64,000 nt of DNA from assembly GCA_025934775.1 (NCBI GenBank), contig JAICWO010000015.1, positions 78,179 through 142,178 of the forward strand, read 5' to 3'. The notes below the pieces were generated by a model, which was not told the origin of the DNA, made no database searches, and was given only the letters and a program-made list of their open reading frames with translations. A program made the position numbers and the translations under genes. Shown piece by piece: positions 9,501 to 17,966 of this stretch; within the stretch, counting starts at the first letter, position 1; every line of letters begins with the position of its first letter. This DNA comes from Gemmatimonadaceae bacterium (GTDB lineage: Bacteria; Gemmatimonadota; Gemmatimonadetes; Gemmatimonadales; Gemmatimonadaceae).

Positions 9501-11309
9501 TTCAGCGCACTCACCGCGGGCGACCTACCCACGACCGTTGGCGCGTACTCGATCGAAGCATCCGTCGGTGCGGTCACTCCGGTGTCCGTGGGACTCACTG
9601 TCTCAGCAGGCGCGGCGAGCAAGATCAAGCTCGTGCCCTCGAACGGCGCGCCACCGGCGGGCGCTGAGATCGGCGTGGTGGCGATTGCCACGGACGCGTT
9701 CGGCAACGAGGCGACGGACAATACATCGCGCGCGATCACGTGGTCGATTTCCTCCGGTGACACGGATGGATCCGCGCCAACGACGATGAACAGCGGCATG
9801 AGTCAGCCGTTGTTGTTCATCAGCGGGCTGTCCTCGTCGACGATTACGGCGACCGACCAATCGAACGGCTTGGCGCAGGGAAGCACGACGATCACGCCAT
9901 CAGCGGCAGGGATGTCGCTCACCGTGTCTGGCGCCGCGCTCGCGACGTCCGCGACGGTGAATACGAGCGTGGGCGCGCCCGCGGTGAAGGTGACGACGAC
10001 TGGGGGCGCGCCGGTCTCGGGCGTGATGGTGAAGTTCTCGGTGGTCGCCGGCGGCGGGAAAGTGGTGTCCGGCTTGCCGGTCGACGCCGCGACGAAACAG
10101 ACCGAGACGTCCGGCGCCGCATCCGTGTCGGCGTGGAACCTGGGCGCGGCCGCCGGATCGCGGAACAACGCGCTGCAGATCACGGCGCATGGCACGAGCG
10201 ACGTGCTGACGGACATCGCGAGCGCGACAGCCGGCACAGCATCACACCTCACGATCAGTGCTATCCCTGCCGCGGTGGCCACAAATAGCAGTCTCGGTAC
10301 GATCACCGACACGTTGCAGGACAGTTTCGGAAATACCGTGACCGATGCGTCTGGAACGGTCACGATGTCGATCTCTGGCGGCGGCACTCTCAGCCCTTCG
10401 GCAAGCGCCCCCCTGACCGCCGGAGTCGCGACATTTAGCAATCTCTCAATCCTGACCAGCGGGAGTTATACGCTGACGGCGACGTACGGATCGTTGACGG
10501 CGACGTCGGCGGCGGTCAACGTGACGGGCCAGACGGCGACGCACCTGCACTTCACACAGCAGCCAACGAACGTTACCTCGCTCGCATCGATGTCTCCCGC
10601 CCTGACCGTGCAAGTGCTCGACGCGAACAACGCGCTAGTAACCAGCTCGAACGCGTCGGTGACGCTGAAGCTGCACTCGTCGGGCGGAGCGACACTCACC
10701 GGTGGAACCACGACCGCGGTGAACGGAGTCGCGACGTTTCCGAGCGTCACTGTCAATCTCGCTGGCACGTATACCCTCGATGCGTCATCGAGTGGCGGCC
10801 TAACTGGCGAGACGAGCGGTTCGTTTCAGGTCACCCCGGGCGCACCGGCGGCACTCTCGCTGTCTCACGGAGGCGGAGTCGACGCGCCGGTCTCGATACC
10901 GGATGACAGTTCATTCAAGGACAACGGCAACTCGGGCCCGAAGGTTCAGGTCGTCGATGCGGCCGGAAATTCGGTGCTGATTGCCAGCATCAGCGTCAAT
11001 GCTGACGCCGAAAGCGACAATGTCGTACCGTCGGCGCCGGGTCCGAGCTGGAGCGCGAGCGGAGCAATGTTCTTCGCGCCCACGATCACGCTCGCGAGCG
11101 CGCTGACCGATGGCAACGGTCTCGCCGACTTCAGCGGCGCGAAGCTCAAGGGCACCGTCGGCGGCCTGAAGATTCATTTCACGGCCATGTACAACGGCGT
11201 AACGCTCACCGAGATCCGCTCGAGCCATCTAAACCTCACGCACGGCCGCGCACACTCGGTCACGCAGTTGGTCGTGCCACCCGCCTCGTTCGTCCTAGCC
11301 ACAAGTTGA
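6561..11309 (+). CDS. Giant Ig-like repeat protein, central part (same frame as the preceding segment)
   Basis: 1,582 codons in the same frame as the upstream segment, separated only by the TGA at 6525. The listed start is just the first GTG after it. It contains roughly fifteen Ig-like modules of about 100 residues, each with the recurrent pattern AGAASKLVFTTQPS, VQVQDQFGN, GVATFxxLSID and TYTLTAxSxGLT. No catalytic motif, sortase signal or membrane segment is visible. It ends at TGA 11307-11309 after VVPPASFVLATS, mid-module, because of a frame change. Without an in-frame start with a ribosome-binding site it is unlikely to be translated independently. Either the gene is inactive or the two lesions are sequence errors. 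Confidence 0.75.
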   Translation: MIASVSPAKTIRDTTVTTDASGVFDLNQPLPQLTAAGQFALTASVAGAQGSPVVLSANVTPAAAAKVVFATSPTSAAAGGPLSPQPQVAVIDAFGNTVTSSTSGITLSIQPGTGTPGATLSGTTSVNAVNGVATFTDLSIDRPGAGYCLQATAAGLTPSCTPPFPVNAGAASKLVILQQPAGGSAGTDIGSINVGVADANGNVLTNVTASVTIVLATNPASGMLTGTLTHAAVNGVATFGGLSIDKAAAGYVVSASASGLASASTNAFTITAGLPAKLVFTTPPTSAEAGVAITPAIVVQLQDQFGNLAASATNPVVLGVASGPSSAQLSGKGPVNAQNGVATFSGVALNTAGDYTLSASSGTLTAATSASFAISAAAPSTLQASGSAFTITAGSSIASGTVTLIDGSHNPVQGAAITFTMRQQSGSVISGLTPRVLTTGALGTVSLADLTSADLGNKAGSYDLEASSTPGVTPIHLTLTINPAAAAKLVITQQPSATATSGVTLAMQPVLQVQDQFGNATTLATPITVTASAGTLGGATSSTPSVGGVAAFTNLSITAPAGNVTLAFAAAPTSGVGAVTSNSIAIAAGTASKLVLSPASPASFIVTAGSIPASAPVIKSLDAGGNPVGNVPVHVVVDTGTAPATATVSAVDVATDASGVLTFAGAMPTIVGVYHVTVTSSAIPGASVTATVGITPGAAAKLAFIVPQGITSYSGQAGSSSFTPGLAVAVEDQFGNIVINQPATAISLAIASNPAGGTLSSVSANTNVAGVAVFTSVSFDKPAAGYTLTASSAGLTSATSLPINISAGAASKLVFTTQPSNVVTNTPMSPVAVQVQDQFGNLVSNDGSPTVSLKLTDPKGATILGNSVSTSGGNASFPSLIIDLPGTYTLTATSSNSLTPSTSSSFTVSAATATNISLAPGSPPSATVIAGGTIATPPSVVVKDGTGKPVAGASVTLAVKNGSTTLTSQPATTDATGTVSFSALTAGDLPTTVGAYSIEASVGAVTPVSVGLTVSAGAASKIKLVPSNGAPPAGAEIGVVAIATDAFGNEATDNTSRAITWSISSGDTDGSAPTTMNSGMSQPLLFISGLSSSTITATDQSNGLAQGSTTITPSAAGMSLTVSGAALATSATVNTSVGAPAVKVTTTGGAPVSGVMVKFSVVAGGGKVVSGLPVDAATKQTETSGAASVSAWNLGAAAGSRNNALQITAHGTSDVLTDIASATAGTASHLTISAIPAAVATNSSLGTITDTLQDSFGNTVTDASGTVTMSISGGGTLSPSASAPLTAGVATFSNLSILTSGSYTLTATYGSLTATSAAVNVTGQTATHLHFTQQPTNVTSLASMSPALTVQVLDANNALVTSSNASVTLKLHSSGGATLTGGTTTAVNGVATFPSVTVNLAGTYTLDASSSGGLTGETSGSFQVTPGAPAALSLSHGGGVDAPVSIPDDSSFKDNGNSGPKVQVVDAAGNSVLIASISVNADAESDNVVPSAPGPSWSASGAMFFAPTITLASALTDGNGLADFSGAKLKGTVGGLKIHFTAMYNGVTLTEIRSSHLNLTHGRAHSVTQLVVPPASFVLATS

Positions 11310-12193
11310 GCGTGCACCCAAAGGTCCAGGTGTTCGACGGAGACGGAAATTTCGTCGATGGAAGCGCCGTTCAGTTCACATTCGGGGGCACGGGCGGCGG
11401 CGATCAACTCGGCTCGAGCAGCTCGGCGACCGTGACCACGGATGCCAGCGGATTCGCCGAAACGCCGGATTGGACCGTGGGCAGTGCGGGAACGCACGTG
11501 TTGCATGCCACGATCGACGGAGTCACGAGCGATGTTTCGGTCACGTCTGCACCTGCGCATCATGTGTCGCTGTCGATTCATTCGCTGAGCGGAATGAAGA
11601 ATGGCGATCTGCTTCCATCGATCGACGCGGCGGTGCTCACCGCGTCGAATGACACGCTGCTCGACGAGGTATTTCCAATCGTTCTCGCCGGCTCGCCGCA
11701 CGAGACGGGAAAGCACATCTTCAATTCGGCCAGTCAATCCAGCAACAACCGCGGCAAGACCACCTTTTCGGGTTTGAGCTTGGATGCGGAGGCGCAGACG
11801 GGGGGCGCGCTCGTGTTCTCCGTTTCGGGCGAGTCAGCGATCGCGGCGGACTCGGTGACGTTCGATGCAATCAGTGCCGGATCGCCCATCGACGTCGGTG
11901 GCTCGCAAAGTTCGTACTCGGTTGCCTTGCGGGGGCTTCTGTCCGGCACCAATGCCCCGTCGGTTCAACTTAAAGATCACAAAGACCGCAACGGCGTCTC
12001 CGGAATGCAAGTCGCGTGGTCACTCTCTGGTTGCGATGGAATCATCTCACTTGCTGGAACTACTTCGAACTCCGATGCGACTGGTAAGGCCGTATCACCA
12101 GATATCACAGGAATCGGGATTGGTAGTTGTAGTCTGACCGCAAAGGCCCCGAGCCTATCGCCGACATCCTTCACCATTGCCGTAACGCCGTAG
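11306..12193 (+). CDS. Giant Ig-like repeat protein, C-terminal part (shifted frame)
   Basis: The reading frame changes by one base at about 11304-11306. Continuing in the new frame gives LSVHPKVQVFDGDGNFVDG, the expected start of the next repeat module, so this is the true C-terminus of the same gene. About 295 codons follow, with two or three more Ig-like modules. The last one ends in CSLTAKAPSLSPTSFTIAV with two cysteines that may form a disulfide. The apparent TTG start at 11306 is an artefact of the frameshift. A bidirectional hairpin follows the stop. Confidence 0.7.
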   Translation: MSVHPKVQVFDGDGNFVDGSAVQFTFGGTGGGDQLGSSSSATVTTDASGFAETPDWTVGSAGTHVLHATIDGVTSDVSVTSAPAHHVSLSIHSLSGMKNGDLLPSIDAAVLTASNDTLLDEVFPIVLAGSPHETGKHIFNSASQSSNNRGKTTFSGLSLDAEAQTGGALVFSVSGESAIAADSVTFDAISAGSPIDVGGSQSSYSVALRGLLSGTNAPSVQLKDHKDRNGVSGMQVAWSLSGCDGIISLAGTTSNSDATGKAVSPDITGIGIGSCSLTAKAPSLSPTSFTIAVTP

Positions 12194-12215
12194 CGACCAG
12201 CAGTGATACAAGCGA

Positions 12216-12244
12216 CAAGGGCCGCGCTCCCCGCGCGGCCCTTG
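12216..12244. terminator. Bidirectional terminator between convergent genes
   Basis: An 11-bp perfect stem (12216-12226 with 12234-12244, CAAGGGCCGCG paired with CGCGGCCCTTG) has a 7-nt loop. It sits between the stop of the Ig-repeat gene (12193) and the stop of the convergent gene (12265). Its placement and symmetry suit termination from both sides, although neither side has a clear T-tract. Confidence 0.75.
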
Positions 12245-12264
12245 CTCCATCTCGGCCCACCAAC

Positions 12265-13179
12265 TCACTTCGTCCGCGGCATCCCCCGCCACCGAGCCGC
12301 CGCCGCCGCGCTCACCGTATCCATCCCCGGCAACGCCACCTGCTTGTACCCCGCCGGCAGCATGAGCAAACGCTCATCAACCGGCCGTGATGCCAGATCC
12401 GACACTTCCGACGTCTGCTCTGTCTGCACGTTCGAGCTTGGCGCCTCCAGCAGCATCCGGCTCACCGTCCGCGTCCGCAGCGCCACCTGCGATCCCATCC
12501 GCGCCGCCACCGAATCCACTCGCTTCGACAGCTCCGCGAACGCACCCGCCGACATCGGGCCGCCCGCGAATCCGTTCGGTTGAAGCAGCGGATTCCCCGG
12601 CATCCCGGGAATCGCGGCCAGCCAGTACGTCGTCGTGTTCTCCGCCGCGAAGCGCGACTGCATGAACCCCGCGTCCACGCTCATGTTGAACCCGATCGTC
12701 ATGCGATAGCGTGTCGTCGCGTGCCCCGCGACGGTGTCGCCGGCGCCCAGGCTGTCGAGCGTCACCTCGAGGTCCGTCATCTTCATCGTGATGCCGTTCG
12801 CCTCGAGCTGCCGCATCGCCGTGCCGCTCGTGTCGTGCGTCAGCGGCACCCACTCGGCACTCGCCGGATGCACGATCGCGAGGTCGTGTCCCGCGAACAG
12901 GATATAGTCGCCTTTCGAGAATAAATTGGGCACGCCGCCGTTGACGATATCCATCCGCCCGCGGCCGGCCGCGAAAATCACGTTCGCGGTGTAGTTCTGC
13001 GCCGCGCCCGTTACGGCGGCCGCCGACCCGCCGCCCGACTGAGGACCCGACGTCACGTGAATCGTGTACGCCATTCCCGGAACCGACTGGCGCGCGATGG
13101 TGAACGGAACGATCGCCGCGACCGCGGCCACCATCGCGTATGCTCGGGCGCGACTCGACTTTGCTCTCGCCATGTTCAT
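12265..13179 (-). CDS. Secreted protein of unknown function (DUF4412-like)
   Basis: 304 residues with an N-terminal signal peptide (basic MNMARAKSSRARAY, then a hydrophobic Ala/Val/Ile stretch ending near ARQ). The mature part reads as beta-rich: MAYTIHVTSG, ANVIFAAGRGRMDIVNGG, YILFAGHDLAIVHPASAEWV. This resembles DUF4412-type periplasmic proteins that report on bound metal or lipid, but I cannot confirm the family. A second ATG two codons in (MARAKSS) is an equally good start. It lies 19 bp downstream of the amidohydrolase gene on the same strand and is probably co-transcribed with it. Confidence 0.7.
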   Translation of the reverse strand: MNMARAKSSRARAYAMVAAVAAIVPFTIARQSVPGMAYTIHVTSGPQSGGGSAAAVTGAAQNYTANVIFAAGRGRMDIVNGGVPNLFSKGDYILFAGHDLAIVHPASAEWVPLTHDTSGTAMRQLEANGITMKMTDLEVTLDSLGAGDTVAGHATTRYRMTIGFNMSVDAGFMQSRFAAENTTTYWLAAIPGMPGNPLLQPNGFAGGPMSAGAFAELSKRVDSVAARMGSQVALRTRTVSRMLLEAPSSNVQTEQTSEVSDLASRPVDERLLMLPAGYKQVALPGMDTVSAAAAARWRGMPRTK

Positions 13180-13198
13180 CGTTCTCGAATGCCCGTCA

Positions 13199-14821
13199 TC
13201 ATGCCGCCTCGTGCACGATCCGACCGCCGACCACCGTCATCATGACGCGTGCCTCGGCGATCGCCTCCGCCGCGACCCGGGTGATGTCGCGATCGATGAG
13301 CACGAGATCGGCCAGCTTCCCGCGGCTGATGCTCCCTTTCTCCCGCTCGTCGAATGACGCGTACGCCGCGTCGATCGTGTAGCCGCGCAACGCCTCCTCC
13401 ACCGTGATACGCTGCTCGGGGATCCACCCGTCGGGATGCGCGCCGTCCAACGTTCGCCGAGTCACCGCCGCGTAAATTCCCTCCAGCGGCGAAGGTGGTG
13501 CGACGAACCAATCGCTCCCCAACGCGAGCGTTGCGCCGCCGTCGAGCAGCGAACGAAATGCATACGTCATTCTCGCGCGCTCGGCGCCCACCACGCGCTC
13601 GGCCCAGCGGCCGTCGTCGATCGCGTGGTACGGCTGCACGCTCGCGATCACGCCGAGTGCGCCGAAACGGCGCACGTCGTCCGGCGCCATGTGCTGCGCG
13701 TGCTCGATGCGAAAGCGCCGATCGCGGGGACCATTGTCACGGGTCACACGCTCGTAGATGTCGAGTTGTGTCCGGTTCGCGAGATCTCCTATCGCGTGCA
13801 CGATCAAGTGCAGCCCAGCCGCATCGGCGCCCAGCGTCCAGCGGTAGAGATCGTCGCGCGTGTTCAGGAACAACCCACAATTGCCGGGCTCGTCGTCGAA
13901 CGGCTCGATCATCGCCGCGGTGTGCGAGCCGAGCGATCCGTCGATGAACCCTTTGAGCGCGCCGATTGCGAGCCACTCGTCTCCGCGCCCGGCGCTCGCA
14001 ACACGGTCGCGCAGGCGCTCCCACGTGTCGATCGGCACCGCGGCGTAGATCCGTGTCGTGAGCCGCCGCGCCGCGTGTGCGCGCTCGAACACGGCGAGGT
14101 CATCCCACGTTCCCATGTGGTGCACGGACGTCACACCTTTGCTCGCGACGAATCGCATCGCGGCGTCGAGTGCTCCGTCGAGATCGGCGTCTGATGGCGG
14201 CGGCGCCGCGCGATCGACGAGCGATTGCGCATTGTCCTTGAGGACGCCCGTCGGCTCGCCGCGCTCGTCGCGGACGATCGTGCCGCCGTCGACGTCCGGC
14301 GTGTCGCGCGTTACGCCCGCCGCTCGCAGCGCGGCGCTGTTCGCCAGCGCCATGTGGCCGTCGAGCCGATTGAGCCACACCGGATGATCGGCGGTGACAC
14401 CGTCGATCCACTCGCGGCGCGGCAGCTCCCCGCCCCACCGCTCGTGGTCCCAGTCGCCGTTGCGGATCCACCCGCCCGCCGGCTGCGTGCGCGCAAACTC
14501 GGCGATGCGGCGCACGAATTCATCGCGCGTCGCCGCGTCGCGCAGTTGCACCGACGCGAGGCCCAGGCCGCCGAGGAGGAAGTGGATGTGCGAGTCGATG
14601 AAACCGGGCGCGACGAACGCACCTCGCGCGTCGATCACGCGCGCGGACGCCGATACGCGTTTCATGATCTCCGCGCTCGATCCCACCGCGGCGATCCGGT
14701 CGCCGGACGTGAGCACGGCGTCAGCCCAGCGGCGGCGATCATCGCCCGTCCAGACGCGCGCGTTCACGATCGCGAGCGATTCGGCGCCGTCGCGCGCTGG
14801 CGTTGCTGGTGTCGTCGTCAT
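13199..14821 (-). CDS. Metal-dependent amidohydrolase, YtcJ-like
   Basis: 540 residues with the amidohydrolase fold. The N-terminal beta-sandwich (LAIVNARVWTGDD) is followed by the metal-binding APGFIDSHIHFLLGG and the YtcJ-type segment GGWIRNGDWDHERWGG. Further histidines occur in LIVHAIGD and FRIEHAQHM, and the late GSDWFVAPPSPLEGIYAAVTR carries the catalytic Asp. The C-terminal GKLADLVLIDRDIT closes the sandwich. The family hydrolyses amide bonds of N-substituted amino acids or formamide-like compounds; the substrate here is unknown. No signal peptide is seen, so it is probably cytosolic. It is divergent from terC with an 80-bp gap. Confidence 0.9.
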   Translation of the reverse strand: MTTTPATPARDGAESLAIVNARVWTGDDRRRWADAVLTSGDRIAAVGSSAEIMKRVSASARVIDARGAFVAPGFIDSHIHFLLGGLGLASVQLRDAATRDEFVRRIAEFARTQPAGGWIRNGDWDHERWGGELPRREWIDGVTADHPVWLNRLDGHMALANSAALRAAGVTRDTPDVDGGTIVRDERGEPTGVLKDNAQSLVDRAAPPPSDADLDGALDAAMRFVASKGVTSVHHMGTWDDLAVFERAHAARRLTTRIYAAVPIDTWERLRDRVASAGRGDEWLAIGALKGFIDGSLGSHTAAMIEPFDDEPGNCGLFLNTRDDLYRWTLGADAAGLHLIVHAIGDLANRTQLDIYERVTRDNGPRDRRFRIEHAQHMAPDDVRRFGALGVIASVQPYHAIDDGRWAERVVGAERARMTYAFRSLLDGGATLALGSDWFVAPPSPLEGIYAAVTRRTLDGAHPDGWIPEQRITVEEALRGYTIDAAYASFDEREKGSISRGKLADLVLIDRDITRVAAEAIAEARVMMTVVGGRIVHEAA

Positions 14822-14901
14822 GTGCCGGACGAAGTCTAGCGCTTCTCGATTGCAGACGCCGGGCGCGTGTCGCCGCCCGGCCGCCTAGTTTTCGATTCGT
14901 C

Positions 14902-15828
14902 ATGATTGCGACGAACATCTGGTTCTGGGTCGGATTCGTGGCGTTCGTGCTCGGAATGCTCGCGATCGACCTCGGCATCGTGCACCGAACGCCGCACGAA
15001 GTTCGGCCGAAGGAAGCGGCGATTTGGACGGGCGTGTGGGTCGCGCTCGCGCTCGCCTTTGCCGGGGGCTTGTACGCCATCTACGGCCGGCATCCGAGCC
15101 TCACGTTCCTCACCGGATACGTGATCGAAGAGTCGCTCAGCGTCGACAACATTTTCGTGATGGTGCTGATCTTCGACTACTTCCGCGTCCCGAAGTTCTG
15201 CCAGCACCGCGTGCTCTTCTACGGCATCCTCGGCGCGCTCGTGATGCGAGGCCTGTTCATCGGACTCGGCACGGCGATCGTTTCGCGCTTCGCGTGGGTG
15301 CTCTACGTCTTTGGCGTGATGCTCGTGATCACCGGCGTCCGCATGGCATTCAAGCGCGACGAGGAATTCAACGGCGAGCAGAATCCGGTCGTGCGCCTGA
15401 CGCGCAAGGTGCTGCCGCTCGCGCGCGACTACCATGGCAAGCGCTTCTACGTGCGCGAATCGGGGCGGCTCGTCGCGACGCCGCTGCTCCTGGTCCTCGT
15501 GCTCGTGGAGTTCACGGATCTCATCTTCGCGGTCGACTCGATCCCGGCGATCTTCGGCGTGACGACGCACGCGTTCATCGTGTTCACGTCGAACATCTTT
15601 GCGGTGCTCGGGCTTCGGTCGCTGTACTTCCTGCTCGCCGCCGTCGTCGACCGGTTCTATCTGCTCAAGTACGGACTGGCGGTGATCCTCACCTTCGTCG
15701 GGGTGAAGATGCTCGCCGCGCCGTGGGTGCACGTGGACATCGGCATCTCACTGGCGGTCATCCTGGCGGTCCTCGGCGTAGCGGTCGCGGGATCGCTGCT
15801 CTTCCCCAAGCCGACGAGCGAGCGCTGA
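14902..15828 (+). CDS. TerC/Alx family integral membrane protein
   Basis: 308 residues from the ATG at 14902; earlier in-frame codons overlap the divergent gene and are not membrane-like. About seven to nine hydrophobic helices are visible. The family signature EESLSVDNIFVMVLIF (third helix) and the related LVEFTDLIFAVDSIPAIFG near residue 210 both carry the conserved acidic residues. TerC/Alx proteins are linked to manganese export, metal homeostasis and tellurite or alkaline stress. No yybP-ykoY Mn riboswitch fits in the 80-bp leader. Confidence in the family is high; the physiological substrate is not shown by sequence. Confidence 0.92.
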   Translation: MIATNIWFWVGFVAFVLGMLAIDLGIVHRTPHEVRPKEAAIWTGVWVALALAFAGGLYAIYGRHPSLTFLTGYVIEESLSVDNIFVMVLIFDYFRVPKFCQHRVLFYGILGALVMRGLFIGLGTAIVSRFAWVLYVFGVMLVITGVRMAFKRDEEFNGEQNPVVRLTRKVLPLARDYHGKRFYVRESGRLVATPLLLVLVLVEFTDLIFAVDSIPAIFGVTTHAFIVFTSNIFAVLGLRSLYFLLAAVVDRFYLLKYGLAVILTFVGVKMLAAPWVHVDIGISLAVILAVLGVAVAGSLLFPKPTSER

Positions 15829-15829
15829 C

Positions 15830-16153
15830 TCAGCCCTTGCGCTCGAGCGCGTCGCGCACGTCGAGCAGGATCTCGAAGTAGAGTTGCTCGCGGCGGTAGG
15901 CAAAATCGAGCGTCGCCATCTGCGCGTCGTCACCCGTGGTCTTCGCGCGCTCGAACGCTTCGCGGTACATGTCGTCGAGGTTGGCCAGGATGCGTTCGCG
16001 GGAGCGTGACATACGGATCTTCTCGAGGGCTTGAAGGGTCAAACGGGGAGGACTTTCATCGGCACGCTGCGCGGGATCGCCTTCGATCTGCTCGAGCAGA
16101 TACTCGCGCGCTTTGTCGAGCAGGTATCGCCGGGGCTTCGGGAGATTGTCCAT
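15830..16153 (-). CDS. Small hypothetical protein (107 aa)
   Basis: A charged, mostly helical 107-residue protein with no recognised domain (MDNLPKPRRYLLDKAREYLL at the N-terminus, LDFAYRREQLYFEILLDVRD at the C-terminus). It is convergent with terC. Its start codon ATG (16153-16151) shares base 16153 with the TTG start of the divergent HNH gene, so the two genes touch head to head. No function can be inferred. Confidence 0.6.
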   Translation of the reverse strand: MDNLPKPRRYLLDKAREYLLEQIEGDPAQRADESPPRLTLQALEKIRMSRSRERILANLDDMYREAFERAKTTGDDAQMATLDFAYRREQLYFEILLDVRDALERKG

Positions 16154-16479
16154 TGAGCCGAAACAGAATCTTCGAGCGCGACCAGTTCCGATGCGTGTAC
16201 TGCGGCGAGCAATTCCCGGCGGAGGAGCTCACGGTCGACCACGTGCAGCCGCGCGTGCGCGGCGGTGATCGATCGGAGGGCAACTTAGTGACGGCGTGCA
16301 GGGCGTGCAACAATCTCAAGGGCCAGCGTCGGTTGAGCGCGTTTCTGCACGACGCGCCGGACGCCCGCGAACAGTTCTTCCGTTCCGCCGTGCACGTCTG
16401 GCCGCGGCTGCTCCGCTTGCTGCACGAGGAGCTGGCGCAGCTCGACGAGGCCCCGCGGGCCGCCATTAAGAAACGCTAA
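16153..16479 (+). CDS. Small HNH endonuclease
   Basis: 108 residues starting at TTG 16153; GGGAGA at 16140-16145, with 7-nt spacing, supports this start over more upstream codons. The HNH core is complete: CVYCGEQ (C14, C17), LTVDHVQPRVRGG (D29, H30), SEGNLVTACRACNNLKG (N44, C49, C52). The four cysteines make the structural zinc site and H30 is the general base. It resembles McrA-like or stand-alone HNH nucleases of unknown target. There is no partner methylase nearby, so this is not an obvious restriction system. Its stop codon overlaps that of the next, convergent gene. Confidence 0.85.
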   Translation: MSRNRIFERDQFRCVYCGEQFPAEELTVDHVQPRVRGGDRSEGNLVTACRACNNLKGQRRLSAFLHDAPDAREQFFRSAVHVWPRLLRLLHEELAQLDEAPRAAIKKR

Positions 16480-16739
16480 CGAAGCCCCCGCTCGCGCAGC
16501 AGCTGCACGATCACGCGATCGTCGCGCGCGTGCGGCTCGAGCTCGGAGAGCACGGCCGCTTCGCTCGCCGCCTCGCAATGCATCAGCGGAGGCGGCGTGC
16601 CGATCCCCTCGCGCGGCGTGCCCGCGCGGCGATCCACCTCGAGCACCGCCGTCACCGGCATGAGCCCGGGCTCGCTCGTGCGGCGGATGCGAACCGCCGG
16701 CCCGTGCGCCATGAATCGCTCGTACAGAACGTCCGACAT
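16476..16739 (-). CDS. Conserved hypothetical protein (87 aa)
   Basis: The ATG at 16739 (MSDVLYERFMAHGPAVRIRR) is preferred over an upstream ATG at 16775 because the extra residues look non-coding. It is a small acidic protein (VTAVLEVDRRAGTPREG; ending VIVQLLRERGLR) without recognised motifs. It lies 41 bp downstream of the ferredoxin gene on the same strand and may be in its operon. Its stop shares CTAA with the HNH gene stop. Confidence 0.55.
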   Translation of the reverse strand: MSDVLYERFMAHGPAVRIRRTSEPGLMPVTAVLEVDRRAGTPREGIGTPPPLMHCEAASEAAVLSELEPHARDDRVIVQLLRERGLR

Positions 16740-16780
16740 GCCATTGAAACTGTGGCGCCAGCCTCGCGCGTGCAATCAGG

Positions 16781-17116
16781 TCAGAGCCGGTGGAACACCG
16801 CCTCCTCCACGATCCGGCCATCGCGCAGATGCTCGACCACGATGCGCTCGAGCAGCGCCGGCGTGACTCCGGCGTACCAGACGCCTTCCGGATACACCAC
16901 GACGATCGGGCCGCCGGCACAGACGCCGAGGCACGGCGTCTCGCCGCGCTTGACGCGCCCCGGTCCGAAGAGGAGCCCCTCGCGCTGGAGCAGCGACGGC
17001 AAGAGCCCATACAGCTCACGCCCTCGATGGTCCGGCGAGCAGTACCCGCCCACGCACACGAGCACGTGGCGCGAATACGAATCCATGCGCGGGCGCGGGT
17101 CGGCGGTCGGGGGCAT
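16781..17116 (-). CDS. Thioredoxin-like (2Fe-2S) ferredoxin
   Basis: 111 residues of the thioredoxin-like 2Fe-2S ferredoxin family (COG3411 type). RHVLVCVGGYCSPDHRG supplies C21 and C26, RGETPCLGVCAGGPIVVV supplies C62 and C66, and VWYAGVTPALLERIVVEHL is the typical C-terminal helix. These four cysteines can ligate one cluster. The role is soluble electron transfer, partner unknown. An alternative start at M11 (MDSYSRHVLV) is possible. It is divergent from the alpha/beta hydrolase with a 34-bp gap. Confidence 0.85.
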   Translation of the reverse strand: MPPTADPRPRMDSYSRHVLVCVGGYCSPDHRGRELYGLLPSLLQREGLLFGPGRVKRGETPCLGVCAGGPIVVVYPEGVWYAGVTPALLERIVVEHLRDGRIVEEAVFHRL

Positions 17117-17150
17117 CGCCGAATACTAGCCTGTCGCTCAGATTCATCGC

Positions 17151-17930
17151 ATGAGCGAATCCATCCGGATCGGCGATCTCACGGTGCTGAGCGCGCAGCC
17201 GGCGCACGCCGCCAGGCCGCCGGTGCTCTTCATCCACGGCTATTTCGCGGACGCGACGGTCTTCGACGCCTGGTTGCCTTTCTTTGCCGATCGCGGCTTT
17301 TCGGCGTACGCGGTGAACCTGCGCGGCCGCGGAGGCAGCCGACCCTCCACTGATCTGGGCCGCGCGTCGATCGCCGACTTCGTGACGGATGCCGCCGAGG
17401 TCGCGCGGGCGATCGGCACCCCGGCGGTCGTCGGCCATTCGATGGGCGGACTGATCGCGCAGCGGCTCGCCGCGCTCGGCGATGTGCGCGCGGCGGCGCT
17501 CATCGCGCCCGCGCCGCCGCGCGGCATCAGCGTGCTCTCGCCGAGACTGGTTATCAAACAATTGAAATACCTTCCCTCGATCATCGCGTCGAAGCTCGTC
17601 CACCCCTCGCGCGAGGACTTGCGCGATCTCGTGCTCAATCGCGTCCCCGCCGGCGATCAAGACGCGCTGCTCGACCAATTCATTCCCGACAGCGGGCGCG
17701 CCGCGCGAGACATGTCGGTCACGGGCGTGCCGGTCGAGGCGTCGCGTGTTCACTGCCCGATGCTCGTCATCGCCGCCGAGAACGATCGATTCATCCCGAT
17801 GCCGGTCGTCACCCGAGTCGCCGCACGTTATCACGCGCCGCTCCAGACGATGCTCGGCCACGGGCACATGATCGTTCTGGAACCCGGGTGGGAAGCGGTG
17901 GCCGACACCATCGCACGCTGGCTGGCCTGA
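17151..17930 (+). CDS. Alpha/beta hydrolase
   Basis: 259 residues with the alpha/beta hydrolase fold. The oxyanion-hole motif is VLFIHGYFAD, the nucleophile elbow is VVGHSMGGL (S97), an Asp lies in VIAAENDRFIP, and the catalytic His in GHGHMIVLEPGW near the end. There is no signal peptide. Substrate is unknown; such enzymes act as esterases, lactonases or lipases. It is followed at 36 bp by csaA on the same strand. Confidence 0.9.
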   Translation: MSESIRIGDLTVLSAQPAHAARPPVLFIHGYFADATVFDAWLPFFADRGFSAYAVNLRGRGGSRPSTDLGRASIADFVTDAAEVARAIGTPAVVGHSMGGLIAQRLAALGDVRAAALIAPAPPRGISVLSPRLVIKQLKYLPSIIASKLVHPSREDLRDLVLNRVPAGDQDALLDQFIPDSGRAARDMSVTGVPVEASRVHCPMLVIAAENDRFIPMPVVTRVAARYHAPLQTMLGHGHMIVLEPGWEAVADTIARWLA

Positions 17931-17966
17931 GGGACCTGCCCTTACTCGACGGCGTATCTTTCGCCC

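Noticed and set aside
14822..14901. Mn2+ (yybP-ykoY) riboswitch before terC
   Set aside because: Only 80 bp are available and no matching conserved loops are visible.
15830..16479. HNH nuclease plus small hypothetical protein as a restriction or toxin-antitoxin pair
   Set aside because: Genes are divergent, no methylase is present, and the small protein has no antitoxin-like DNA-binding motif; not supported by sequence.
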